A program made the translations under genes and the position numbers. From Paramacrobiotus metropolitanus (Eukaryota; Tardigrada; Eutardigrada; Parachela; Macrobiotidae), in NCBI RefSeq assembly GCF_019649055.1, contig NW_026570323.1, positions 310,001 to 374,000 of the forward strand: 64,000 nucleotides of DNA. Direction: 5' to 3'. The notes under the pieces are model-generated. The model was not told where the DNA came from, did not search any database, and was given only the letters and a program-made list of their open reading frames with translations. This document shows, one piece after another, positions 1 to 10,084 of this stretch; the stretch's first letter is position 1; the number at the start of each line of letters is the position of its first letter.

Positions 1-128
1 AAGCGTAGACAAGCGTTGGAACATCAGAAAACACAAGAAAAGACAAGCTAAGAAAATATGTCACGCAAATGAGCAGCCGCTGAATTGAGATCTAGCCGGA
101 AGGAGCATCAGTCGAAATGAAGGTTAAG

Positions 129-620
129 CGAAATGATCGGCCCGCGCTCAAGCTCGCACTTGGACTTGGACTGCTAAAACTTGGAGATGGACCACACTTG
201 GACTTCATAACTTGGACTTGTACTTTCAAACTTGGACTTGGATTTCTCAACTTGGACTTCTTAACTTGGACCTGGACTTCTCCTTGGAAAAGACTAGTAT
301 GCTCAGAAACTTAAGAGACCTAAGAAACCTAAGAAACCAAAGAAACCGAAGAAAAGTCCAAGTTTAGAAGTCTAAGTTGTAAAAGTCCAAGTCCAAGTTA
401 AGAAGTCCCATTTAGAAGTCCAAGCAAGTTAAAAGTCCAAGTCCAAGTTAAGAAGTCCAATTTAGAAGTCCAAGCAAGTTAAAAGTCCAAGTCCAAGTTA
501 AGAAGTCCAATTTAGAAGTCCAAATCCAAGTAAGGAAGTCGAAGTTATGAAGTCCAAGTGCGGTCCAAGTACAAGTTTTAGTAGTCCAAGTCCGAGCTTG
601 AGCACGGGCCGAAACGATCG
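129..620. repeat. Fold-back (long inverted repeat) element made of CTTGGACTT / AAGTCCAAG units
   Basis: The left half is built from CTTGGACTT-type words and the right half from the reverse complement, AAGTCCAAG. The outer ends also pair: GATCGGCCCGCGCTCAAG near 135 matches the reverse complement of the segment ending at 620, with a few mismatches. The block could therefore fold into one long hairpin, as in fold-back elements or MITEs. No transposase is present. The open frame at 117-314 is a by-product of the repeat. Confidence 0.7.
377..525. repeat. 50-bp minisatellite, about three copies
   Basis: The word CAAGCAAGTTAAAAGTCC recurs at 421 and 471, giving a 50-bp period, with a partial unit before it. 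The array forms the right arm of the fold-back element. Confidence 0.7.
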
Positions 621-629
621 CATGTGACC

Positions 630-1240
630 AAATGTAACACGGCCGTAATTAAACGCGAAAAATGTTCGATAAAATGCACAAAAGTGTTTTTTACTGCTAC
701 GCCGCTCGGTGTCGGCTGCAGCAATATTAGCCTCAACACATACAAATGGAACGCTTTTCTATCAGAACGATATTTGCCGTTTCAGGGTAGTCGTTTTGTG
801 TGATTGGATTTATCGGGCTTTCCCGCGCAAAAAGTAATTTCTAATATCGCTTATAACATTTTGCTGATAAAATTGCGTACTATTGCAGTGATTTAAAAAC
901 CGTTTCCCATGCATGCGTTTGAAAAATTAAGCCCGGCTAGCTTTGTTGTGCACCAAAAGCTGTGGATGTTAGGTTCCCGTCCATTTACCGCAGTTATCAT
1001 TTTTGATTTTATGTGTAATATTTCAGAAATTTCAAAAATACAAATACTAAAAAAGCCAGCCTGCTATTTGAAGCGATTCACAAACGCAATCCATTTTGTT
1101 CTACACCCTGTTTTTTAAGCAAACCAAAACAGCAAAAATTTATGTAACAAGCCAAAACTGAGGCGCGCTGCTAAGCCACCGGAAAAGCAAAAGCTGCGCT
1201 CCGGTCTGCCAATGAACCAATCGGTGCATTTTCCTAGTAT
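630..1240. other. Intergenic sequence, no gene seen
   Basis: AT-rich sequence with only short, unsupported open frames on both strands. I see no repeat or RNA gene here. Confidence 0.6.
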
Positions 1241-1440
1241 TACGTCCTTCAGTATTCCTATCCGAGCAAACATCCCGTGGATGGGTTTGTTTCCTTGACG
1301 GGAACAAACGTAGTCACAAATCTTTCTGTTACCGGACATAGAAAGGTTACGTAATCGTGGTCAGACTGGCGATCGATCCCACGCAGGAAATTTCATTATC
1401 GAGTTTCGTCGCCCACAGGCGGCGGTCTGAACGGATACTT
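1240..1440 (+). promoter_or_regulatory. Conserved upstream block of BTB gene 1
   Basis: The block contains TATTCCTATCCGAGCAAA near 1252, a GGGAACAAACGTAGT-like word near 1300, and GTCGCCCACAGGCGGCGG at 1408. The same words in the same order lie upstream of BTB genes 2 (9,680-9,845) and 4 (48,020-48,190), and a shortened form lies upstream of genes 3 and 5. It is probably a shared promoter or 5' leader. Here it is about 1 kb from the start codon because a transposon fragment sits in between. Confidence 0.55.
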
Positions 1441-1499
1441 GTCTGACTGCTGCTCTCTCTCTTCCACTACAACTTAAAACAGTGCATTACTGATTACTT

Positions 1500-2277
1500 G
1501 ATTACCGAAACAGCGAAACTCCGTTAGCACTTTCTTCTTTATTAGCACAAGCCAGTTAGAATACATGAATTGGCAACAGATAGAGAATTACAATAACAAA
1601 ATTTCTTCTAATTTATCCGCGCCTTCCATTGTCCCCAGCACGGAAGCCGCGTTGCCTCGCTGTATTTCGATCGACAGACGTTGACGTAAGAATTCGTGTG
1701 AGCGAGGTTCCCCGGTGTGTTGCTGTAGCCGCTTGCCGATTTCCTTTATTAAAGCAGATGCCGATTTTCCCCAGGGCCCGAACGTTTCAAAGGCTAGTGC
1801 TGCAAAAATGTATCTGCCTACAAGATACGCATAGAGTCTGGCTTTCCTGTCTTCGGCTTGGGCCGCGGCGGATCCGGCAACTGAGGAAGTGGACTTGATA
1901 TGGGACGAGGCGACAGTGTCGACGCAGGTGACATCCCATGCCAGACACATACCACGTTTCCAGGCAAAGGTCGTACATCCGTCTGGGCGACGTTCGGACG
2001 TATGGGATGTGCCACGAGGTTCGAGTTTTGCTGGAATGCCCGCCGAAACCAGTGATCGGCACACGATGCTGTTCAAGGCACCGTGTCGTGCATGCCTCCC
2101 GGCCGAAAACGAGCATGACAGTCCATGGTGGCCGTATACATCTACAGGCTTGCGGCATTTGGCACATGCGTGTGCTTCACATATGACTGCGCCCAGCCTA
2201 AGTCCGACTGATATCTTGAGGGTGTCGTCATCTAAGAGATTTCCGATATGCGCCGACGGCAAAGTTAGCACTCAGCA
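1500..2277 (-). mobile_element. 5'-truncated non-LTR retrotransposon fragment inserted in the gene 1 promoter
   Basis: Alignment by eye with the upstream regions of genes 2 and 4 shows extra sequence between the GTCGCCCACAGG motif and the GCGAATTTTACGATTAATTT segment near 2293. It contains the end of a retrotransposon ORF on the minus strand. The outer limits are approximate, and I did not find a clear poly-A tail or target duplication. Confidence 0.5.
1588..2271 (-). CDS. C-terminal fragment of a non-LTR retrotransposon polyprotein (zinc finger plus endonuclease-like region)
   Basis: The 227-residue frame has a CCHC-like cluster (CAKC, then H and C in GHHGLSC), the run RHGALN, then RPDG followed about 15 residues later by WDVTCVDT, and a C-terminal QRLSIEIQRGNA stretch. 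This layout is known to me from the region after the reverse transcriptase of several invertebrate non-LTR elements, where a zinc finger precedes a PD-(D/E)XK-like nuclease. The RPDG and WDVT residues are candidates for the nuclease core. No RT motifs are present, so this is a 5'-truncated copy whose remaining frame is still open. The first Met is probably internal to the original protein. The family is fairly clear; the catalytic assignment is inferred. Confidence 0.6.
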   Translation of the reverse strand: MLTLPSAHIGNLLDDDTLKISVGLRLGAVICEAHACAKCRKPVDVYGHHGLSCSFSAGRHARHGALNSIVCRSLVSAGIPAKLEPRGTSHTSERRPDGCTTFAWKRGMCLAWDVTCVDTVASSHIKSTSSVAGSAAAQAEDRKARLYAYLVGRYIFAALAFETFGPWGKSASALIKEIGKRLQQHTGEPRSHEFLRQRLSIEIQRGNAASVLGTMEGADKLEEILLL

Positions 2278-2431
2278 CTCTGTCAAAATTGGCGAATTTT
2301 ACGATTAATTTGTCTTGTCTGAACTGTCGGCAGAGCATCAAAGCTTTAATTTCCCATAAAAAAATTATTAGCAACTTCATTTTTTTTCGAGTGTGGGCTG
2401 TAACTCAACCGTACTGCGTGGATTACTCAAC

Positions 2432-4628
2432 ATGTCGCAGACCTTATCTCCACCAAATGGAACCGAGGTCTTCAGTCCCCCACGACGGGGCGCGCTTGAT
2501 TTGATCGCGGATCGGATGGGCCGTATGCTGGAAAGTGGAGATTTGTCCGATGTGCAGTTTGAAGTGGGCCGACAATTCGGACGGACGAAGATCTTTCGAG
2601 CACACAGGTGAGAATAAACAGCGTACCTTTCCTTTGATTGCTTCGTCAGTACGAGTACTCAATGTGGGTAAACCGTAAACTTGGGCCCTATCGGATATCT
2701 TGGATTCTATAAGATAGAACAAGAAGATTTTGCCAGGTTTTATATTGCAGATATGCGCTAAGCAGCAGCAGCGATGTGTTTTACACCATGTTTTACGGGA
2801 GTTTACCGGAGAAGTGTAGCACGCCCATCGACATTCCCGATGTTCCTGAAGATGCATTCGAGATCATGCTCAAGTGCGTCGAGGCTTTGAGCTGGTTATA
2901 ACGGTTTTCCGATTGACAAGATGATTTAATTTACCTTCAAATGAACAGTTCGTGATGCATTTATAGGTATATCTACACGGATAAGGTGGATGTAGACGGG
3001 GATGATGTTTATCCTACGATGTTGTGCGCTGACAAGTACGACCTGCCTCGATTGACAGATCACTGCTTCGGCTACATCCTGACTGAGCTGAGCACTGACA
3101 CCTGTTTGCACCATCTGGAAAAGGTGTGCGTTACCTTTACGGTTTTACCAAACCAGTTTATCGCCAAAGTGCTGCAATTCTGAATAGTTTCAGCATCGTT
3201 ATTCTAGGCGCTTTTGTGGGGTGCACCTGCCGCACATATCGTGGAAAATTGTCTGCACTTTGTGGATGTACACTGTCAAGAGGTCTTGGGGTCTAAAGGT
3301 TTTACTGAAATTAAAAACAGCACGCTGCGAAGGATTGTGGAGCGCGACACGCTATTTGTGGAGGAAAACATAATCTGCACGGCTGTAAACAAGTACGTTA
3401 GTGGCGGCGTAATGCTTTGCACACGACGGTTTCGTGTCCCGACGGTAAATTGGCTGGACTTCTTAGGAAATGGAGACTACTTGGTTCCCATCAAATCGCT
3501 ATTTCAAATTTGCAGTTGGGCAGTGGCTGCCTGCGCCCGCAGTAATTCAGAGCCGTCGCCGACCAACCGGCTCCAGGTGATGGGAGAGGTTTTTCGCCTG
3601 ATACGATTCCCGCTGATGACGGACAAGCAACTCGCAGACGGTCCCGCTGGCGTAAGTTCTAGTTTAGACTGACTTGTTGCGCTCGGCTCTGTTTGAAAAT
3701 CGAATCACTTTTTCAGCTGTTTTTTGTAATGATCGAGTACAATGAAAAATGAAACGGAGCGTGAAATATTGAGATATTTATTTTTGCCATAATTTTCGAA
3801 CATTTTTCTTTCTTCAGCGTTGAAACAGGTAATCACATTAAGTAAAACACCAGATGATTACATGGGGTTGCATTAAATAATTACATTCAGTGTTTTAGAT
3901 AATTACATATTTCACCAATGTTTTACATAGAGCTAGCTACCTTCCATTGAGCATCATTCTTAAAAAATACAATTACAGCAGACGACGATGTACATGTAGT
4001 GTTGCTATCATGCAGCCGTTGTATTATCAGTTATGCAGCAGGCGCAGGTAACAGATCCCGGTTTGTATATATATAGAGCGGTTTGCTGACCCCATCAACG
4101 TTAATGGAAATCTACCTTCATAAGCACGCCACGATGCAACATCCGGTGCCATTCGGCTTATTCCCCACGCAACCCCGACAGGCCCCGTTAATCCATGTGG
4201 GAGGCATGGAATTCAAGCACGAGGAGGAGATTTTCATGGAGGAGGGATCGCACTGGTACCCGGCCGAAGTGTTAGGAGCCCATGGATCGGCCGTCGTCGG
4301 ATTCTCTCGGCGCTTGGATAAGATGGTCATGCGGGAACCAGAAAAGCTTATTCGTGTTTCGGACATCCTGACCCGTGGGCAAAAGGTCCTGTTGTGTGCG
4401 ACGGGTCATTGGGGCCCCTGTACAGAGGGGACATACGTGGAGCCGGGTGTTGATGGTTGGCATGAGATCGATGCGGCAGGTCAAGAGCGAATGATGCAGC
4501 TCCCTGAAATAATCTTGAGCAATAGTCAAGTGGAAGCGTGGAAAAAGGTGAAAGCCGCCAGCATCAAAGGAAATTCAAGTGGAAGTTCTCAGCGAAAGCG
4601 TTCTCAGAATGCGGCTAATATTGTCTGA
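2432..4628 (+). CDS. BTB/BACK domain protein, tandem family gene 1
   Basis: Six predicted exons: 2432-2607, 2751-2873, 2967-3123, 3208-3392, 3516-3651 and 4077-4628 (1,329 nt, 442 residues). All introns are GT-AG and phases agree. Exons 1-3 encode a BTB/POZ domain (LSDVQFEVGR, FYTMFYGSLPEKC, CADKYDLPRL). Exons 4-5 encode a BACK-like helical region (HIVENCLHFVD, LIRFPLMTDKQLADGP). The last exon is a C-terminal domain I do not recognise firmly; WYPAEVLG and repeated beta-like stretches recall Tudor/agenet folds. BTB-BACK proteins usually dimerise and act as adaptors for cullin-3 ubiquitin ligases; that role is inferred from the family. The start codon was chosen because family members begin MS(E/Q)xxSS at this point. 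The C-terminus carries KRSQNAAN, conserved as KRSLDAAN in its relatives. Confidence 0.85.
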
Positions 4629-4639
4629 TTTGTGGATTT

Positions 4640-5755
4640 GATCGCTGTCGCGGTTACTGTACTCCCTTAATAATACTTTTCACACTCCGAGTACAACATA
4701 CTTAAGCTGTTTTGAATTGGATAGTTTTGTACGAGACTTCGTAAAACCATGAAGACATTAAAAAATGTGTTTGTCTGGAGGTTACTGTGCCCTCGTGAAT
4801 GAGAAAGCCCATGGCTCTAGTTCGTCTTACAAGAAAGAAAGCCATAAGTTTCCAACAGGAAGTGCCTGTTAGTAATTTTATCATTCTTGTGATCGAAGCA
4901 AAGTAAGCGAGAGACTCCTTTAAACTAAAGCCGTAGATAATGGAACTACGGGTAGTGGATCATGACACACACATGGGAATGATGGGATACATTCAGGATA
5001 TACTATTATCCTCTTAGTTAACCCAGGTAGTCTGGTAGATAGGGAATAAACAAATTCTGTTTTTGAGGTCAACCACGTACACGGGGAGAAATTCTGGAAT
5101 TCGCCCACTTTCTGGGCAGAAATTATATGTAACCAGCAGAATGGTTACTTGACATGCGGGCTTGTTGTTTGTTTCGCTGCCTGTTTTTCTCGAGACAGCG
5201 AAAACTCGAACTGCAGCTCTGCGTTATTGATGCTCTTAAACTGCAATTCTACATTTGTACTTCCTCTTTAGGCGGCACTGGATGGCACGCTAAAGTTTGC
5301 CATGCCAGCAAATTAAAGAAACTAACCGAAACGCGGCATCCTCTGACCTTTCGAAATAGGGTTAGTTTACAAGCGGGAAAAAAACGTTGCGGTCAAGAAT
5401 ATCCACGCTTGCCTAAGCGCGCCAGCGCACGTAAGCGGGACCTGGGTGGTCTTCACATTGGGCACGAGTGACAGGGACCGATCAGTCGATCACTCACCTG
5501 AGTGACAAGTTCTCATCTGAGTAGCATCCTACAGACGGCGGTATGATTACATGCTCTTTTTCCGGCTGCAGTTTTTGTTTTCCAGCAAACAAGAAAGTTT
5601 TTGCCATTTGATGTGTTTTCGAGTTCGATTGTCGCACGACATAGAGCATCGAAGCTTCGGTTACCTTTGGTGTGGAAAATCCTGTTCAGACACTTGAAAT
5701 CGTGAGTCCGACTTCATGTTGGTCTTACTTGCAATCGCCAACTGGTCGTGGAACT
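4640..5755. other. Duplicated 3' flank, no gene
   Basis: This flank resembles 37,380-38,580 downstream of BTB gene 2: similar stretches around GGGACACAT/GGGATACATTCAGGATAT, CAGCAGAATGGTTA versus CAACGGGATGGTTA, and the CAGACGGCGGT motif near 5531. The unit [BTB gene plus flank plus gene 3-type copy] has thus been duplicated. No coding region is evident. Confidence 0.55.
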
Positions 5756-5759
5756 CGGA

Positions 5760-6130
5760 ATGTCTTCATCGAACGGAGCCGCCAGTCCGCAACGGGAAGT
5801 ACTAGAGTAGTAATGGGCTTGTCACGGGGATGAAACGGATGCAGTAAAGATTCAACTGATATGCAGCTCGAAGCAGGACGGCATTTCGGACCAGCGAAGA
5901 TCCTTCGCGCGCACAGGAGAGAACACACAAGTAACAAAACTACGGCATCGTTCCTGTTTCTCACCATGTCGATGCTCCCATATTTTTGGTGGTTGATTGC
6001 TGTTCGAAATTAAGAATGATGGAACCCTTGCGCAGTTATGCTTTGTACGGCTATGCACAGGAAGATATTGCTTGATTATTGAATACTGCAGGGGTTTGCT
6101 AAGCAGTTACAGCGATATCTTCCACACCAT
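5760..6130 (+). pseudogene. Decayed BTB family copy (exons 1 and 2), relative of BTB gene 3
   Basis: 5760-5917 matches exon 1 of gene 3 (CATTTCGGACCAGCGAAGAT is shared almost exactly) but has in-frame stops around 5812-5821 and shifted frames. Its donor reads GAGAG instead of GTGAG. A remnant of exon 2 (GCTAAGCAGTTACAGCGATAT...) follows at about 6091-6130 after a plausible acceptor. Exons 3 to 7 are missing, replaced by repeat-like DNA shared with 43.5-45.4 kb. Confidence 0.7.
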
Positions 6131-6725
6131 AATTTCATGACCTTTGGCTATTGTGCACGAAGCCGGTGTTGAAATCGCGTGCAGGTATCTTGATGTGTAC
6201 CGGAAACCTCATTGTTCAAACGGTTAAATACAAAGATTAATTTTGATACCGCAGCAGTCTTGTCTTGTCCGATGGGATTGACAGGAAACCGAATTATCAG
6301 AAAAACCAGCAATATAAAAGTCCGGACAATTATTACATACCGCAGCTTAAACAATAGAATCGACTTCTACTTACAGTAACAATCGAATAACCCCGACAAT
6401 AAATGACTTATGGTTTAAAATGCTTCCATACGATGATAACCTCGAAGTATAAGGCGGTTAATCTGGCATCATAATATATAGCATACTCACTATTACCTAT
6501 AAGCTCAAGCAATGAAAATTAATGATTATGGTACTGTATCTGTAGCGAACAGTACGAGTAGACTCAGTAGATTACCTACAATCGAACTCCGCGAAAAATT
6601 ACCATAACTTATGTTACTGCTTTGTGTTTGCGAACTCACCTCCCACGCACGTTCGGCACGATGTGCACTGTCTATCGACGCATGTGCCTTGACCACTACA
6701 GGGGTCCCGTTCATCTCTTTTTCGG
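6130..6725. repeat. Segment duplicated at 43,540-45,390
   Basis: Several blocks recur in order: GTGCACGAAGCCGGTGTTGAAATC versus its copy near 43,576; a GGCGGTTAATCTGGCATC block at about 6450 and 44,330; and CGCGAAAAATTACCATA at about 6590 and 45,270. The distal copy carries extra insertions, including the integrin-like exons. No gene is supported here. Confidence 0.6.
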
Positions 6726-7399
6726 CGCAGTTTGTTTATATTTTCATTTTGTATTTATATTCATTCCGAATCATTCACACTTTATGAAAACAGTTACAAA
6801 AACCGTAAAACATCGTTACTGCGAGGTCGCGGTTTGCAGAGATGAAGTTGAAGTTCTCGTAGGATCTTTAAAAGAACACTGCCGGAAACACTGTGTATTC
6901 CTTTATTGCGCTGCGGTATTCGGTGATACTCGAAGCCGCCTTATAATTTACAAGAAATACATGTAGCGTCGATTTCGCCGCCACATTTGTTTGTGGTCTA
7001 CGGTCGCAGATTAAATTCTGATTTAATTATCAGACCGCTCGCTAACTGCGCGGCGAAAACAATGGCATTGATTGTTTGGGTCCTTTTCCAAAAATATATA
7101 CGGTAAACCTTCTTGTTTGAGGTGCTTGCACAAATTAAATATTGGAGACATTTAAAGTAAGCACACAAGCTGAGGCCTCACGCTGATTCGCTGAACGATA
7201 TTCAGATGCCGCAACATGCAGGTTTAAAAGTTAAAGTTGTTTGTTCAAGTTTAATTACCTCTCATAAACACCGAACACCGCTCATAATTAACACTCATAA
7301 ACACCGTTACTCCTTAGCTCGCGTAGGAGCTAAGGAGTAACAAAAAGCGGGCTGCGGAAAGAGACGTGAAGGATCTCGAGCGCAACAATACAGCCTGAT
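6726..7399. other. Intergenic sequence, no gene seen
   Basis: Short open frames only. A small inverted repeat, CTCCTTAGCTCGCGTAGGAGCTAAGGAG, lies near 7311-7338. Confidence 0.5.
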
Positions 7400-7854
7400 A
7401 TGATCGGAAATCCGGTTTCTTTTGACGAACACCCGAATCGTGCGGCCTCAGGCCCCGGTATCGTTGCTGAATCTTCGCGCAGGTAACGCTCGATAATTTT
7501 TCATAACTCCGAAGTGACAGCGAATAGGCAATTTTCAGTTCTAGGGCTCCGTCTCCCGAAATCGCTGTTCAGAGAGGCGTCAAGCGCGCGTGCCGATTTG
7601 CGTATGGCTTCGATTATTTGGACGACGTCGGAAGCGAGCACAGGCGGCGGGTGTATTATCGACGCAAATCAAAGCGAGCGGTCACGAACGACTCCGAAGA
7701 AAATCTTACATACCGTGAAGACGGCGGTCCGTCGGCATCCGGATCTTCTTCGGAATCTTCATCGGATAATGCAAGACTCACAGGAAACGAGTTAAAAACC
7801 ATTGTGGGAAAACTATCAACGAAACTTCGTGCAAAACTGGATTACTACGTTTAG
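7400..7854 (+). CDS. Small two-exon gene, basic and serine-rich protein (possible 5' part of the H3-like gene)
   Basis: Exon 1 is 7400-7482 (start ATG at 7400, donor GTAACG) and exon 2 is 7539-7854 (acceptor TTTTCAG); together 399 nt, 132 residues. I do not recognise the product. It has a basic cluster (RRRVYYRRKSKR), then a serine-rich stretch (ASGSSSESSSD). A donor at 7829 (CTTC|GTGCAA) would instead join phase-correctly to an acceptor at 7931-7933 (TAG) and fuse this protein to the H3-like frame downstream, giving about 320 residues with a histone-tail-like N-terminus. Either model is possible; transcript evidence would decide. Confidence 0.45.
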
Positions 7855-7933
7855 AATTTTTGACTTTGTGAAGTAACGTGCCAAGAGAAGTATACATCAT
7901 ACATACGCTCTATTTCGTTGCCAAAATATCTAG

Positions 7934-8523
7934 GCGTCTTCGCTGAAAGCCCCACACCGGCATTCTCGCGCAGCTGCCGATGGCCCAAGCCAACGAAAGC
8001 CGCAGTGCCGTATACTGTCGAGAAAGCTACTGAATCTGGTCAACTCGGCACAACTTCGTATGAAATTGCTGATTTTGAAATCAATGCAGATGAGCTAAAC
8101 CAACAGCATCTTCGCTCGGAGGTTAACGAAATCGGAGAAATGAACAGGCTTCCTACGCAGCACGTGGAAACGATTCTCATCATACCACCGCCAAAGTTCC
8201 TACGCATAGTTCGTATAATCTCCCAAGCCATTTATTCCGAACTACGCTGGGAAGTCCCGGCACTTATCGCACTGCAAGAATCCGCGGAGACGTTTATGAT
8301 TAAGGTGTTCTCAGACTGTATGGCTGCGTCTGATTACGCCGAAAGCGTCTCTGTTAAGGACAGAGATTCTGCCCTGGACGCTAAGCTCACGGAATCATAT
8401 CGCATTCCAGGGCCATCGACAGCCCGATGTGTTCCGCGTGAGCGGGAAATGGCTTCGGCATCTCATCCGAAACCCCGCGGACCGGTGCACGCCGCACGCT
8501 TCACATCCGCTCCTGTGGCATAG
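7934..8523 (+). CDS. Divergent histone H3-like (histone-fold) protein
   Basis: The frame has no ATG near its beginning, so this is probably a 3' exon after the TAG acceptor at 7931-7933. Its middle part reads like the H3 core: FLRIVRIISQ aligns with H3 FQRLVREIAQ, then LRW, ALIALQESAETF aligns with AVMALQEASEAY, then FSDCMAASDYAESVSV and D..LDAKL. The order and spacing match alpha-N through alpha-3 of H3. Divergence from canonical H3 is high, and there is a C-terminal extension of roughly 40 residues, which canonical H3 lacks. A centromeric H3 (CENP-A) or lineage-specific variant is plausible but unproven. It would act in chromatin. Confidence 0.6.
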
Positions 8524-9675
8524 TGAGCCCTGATCTTTTAAAATGTAGAGAAGCGGTCAGTCTCGCCATTCGCGGTTGTAAATTCGATGCTGTCGCTCTG
8601 TCCAAGGACCCGCGTCATGAGACGAAACTGCTCTTTTTTGACGCCGGTTGGGATGCTGTTATTTGTGCATTTTGAGGGAATATATCAAAGGCGTTTTAGC
8701 ATTTTTTGTTCGTTGTGGATAACTATGGCAAATATGATTTATGAAATATAATATGTAGCTGTAATGCATAGTGCAAGTACACGTACGTACAAGTGCAACG
8801 ATGTGCATTCTCGTGAAGGTGGACAATGTCCGATGTCCATCGTGCGTAGCAACTGGTAATGGAAGTACCAGCGTTGTTACGTTATGTGAATTTAGATGGA
8901 TTTTGCTCTGCCAGCGGGCACGTAATAAAAAGGTACTGTATTATGCCGCCGCTACAAACATACCAGTAAATGCTTTTGTTATTACTGTGGCTTATTGCCT
9001 CGTAGAACTACAACCTTCTCGTTATTCCTGTCGACGATGCTCAACAGGAACACACAGGTAACGAGTACTAACTCGCGCGGTGCGATGTAACGTCGTTGTG
9101 ATAGCTACGACTTCGAAAATCGAACGTATGTTTTATATCAACTATTAGGTAACCAGCATTTGGATTTGTAGTTAGTATTACGGTTATGGCTGTTCGGTAT
9201 GATTGTGGTGTCTGCAAGCAGGAAACCCATAAACTGTACACATTACAGATAGGCACATATATTACAGCACAAAAAAGAATCAAGACACATAATCATTATC
9301 TTTTATTTAAGTTGAAAATGGGCCAAATGGCGTAATAAATAGACTCATAAGGCAGGCATTTCAGATTGCAGGTTGTCAGCAGTGCATCCGGAGGACCGGA
9401 TGATGAGCACTCCGCGTTCCAGTAGTGATAAGACAAAAACCGTTAAAACAACACGGGATAAGTACAAGATACGACTTAATCGCCTTTGAAAGAATTTAGG
9501 TAGTAGCATATAAGTTTTACCGACTAATAACTTTTCTAAATTCATACTTAGTTGATTTATACCCCAGTAGATCCACTAGATACAAAGCTGAAAAGTGCCA
9601 ACAACCAACATGGCCCATACACTGCATACATTCATTTTCCAAGGAGAAATTTGAGGACTGCAGGACATTGTCTGT
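8524..9675. other. Intergenic sequence, no gene seen
   Basis: Open frames here (for example 8771-9061) have no recognisable motif, and I see no repeats of note. Confidence 0.5.
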
Positions 9676-9679
9676 GTCT

Positions 9680-9845
9680 TCCTTGATTATTCCTATCCGA
9701 GCAAACCTCGTACGCCTAGTTCCCTTGAGGACACAAATCATTCTGGCTTCCCTGGAACCAGATCACCTAACCGTCAGACAAGCGATGACACGCAGGAAAG
9801 TCGATGAGCGACTTGTGTCGCCCACAGGCGGCGGTCTGAATGGAT
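9680..9845 (+). promoter_or_regulatory. Conserved upstream block of BTB gene 2
   Basis: Shares ATTCCTATCCGAGCAAA (about 9690), CACGCAGGAAA (about 9789) and GTCGCCCACAGGCGGCGG (9818) with the region upstream of gene 1. The block ends about 240 bp before the start codon. Confidence 0.55.
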
Positions 9846-10084
9846 ACTCGTCTATTAAAACGCGTGCTCCATTTCACTTTTCATTTCTGTCTTGCTGAGT
9901 CCAAATTCTTTGCAAATTTTCATTTTCATATTTTTTTTGATTGATTTGTATTGTCATTTTGTGTGAACAGTTCACAGAGCATCTAGCTTTGATTTTCCTG
10001 TAGAGAAAATTGTGCAAAATTAGCAAATTCAGCTTTTTGGGATTGTGGGCTATAGCCAAGCCCGTACTGTGCGCTGATCTCGAT

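Noticed and set aside
6622-6966. 114-codon frame as a gene
   Set aside because: It overlaps a duplicated non-coding segment (45.3-45.4 kb), and the frame is not kept in the other copy.
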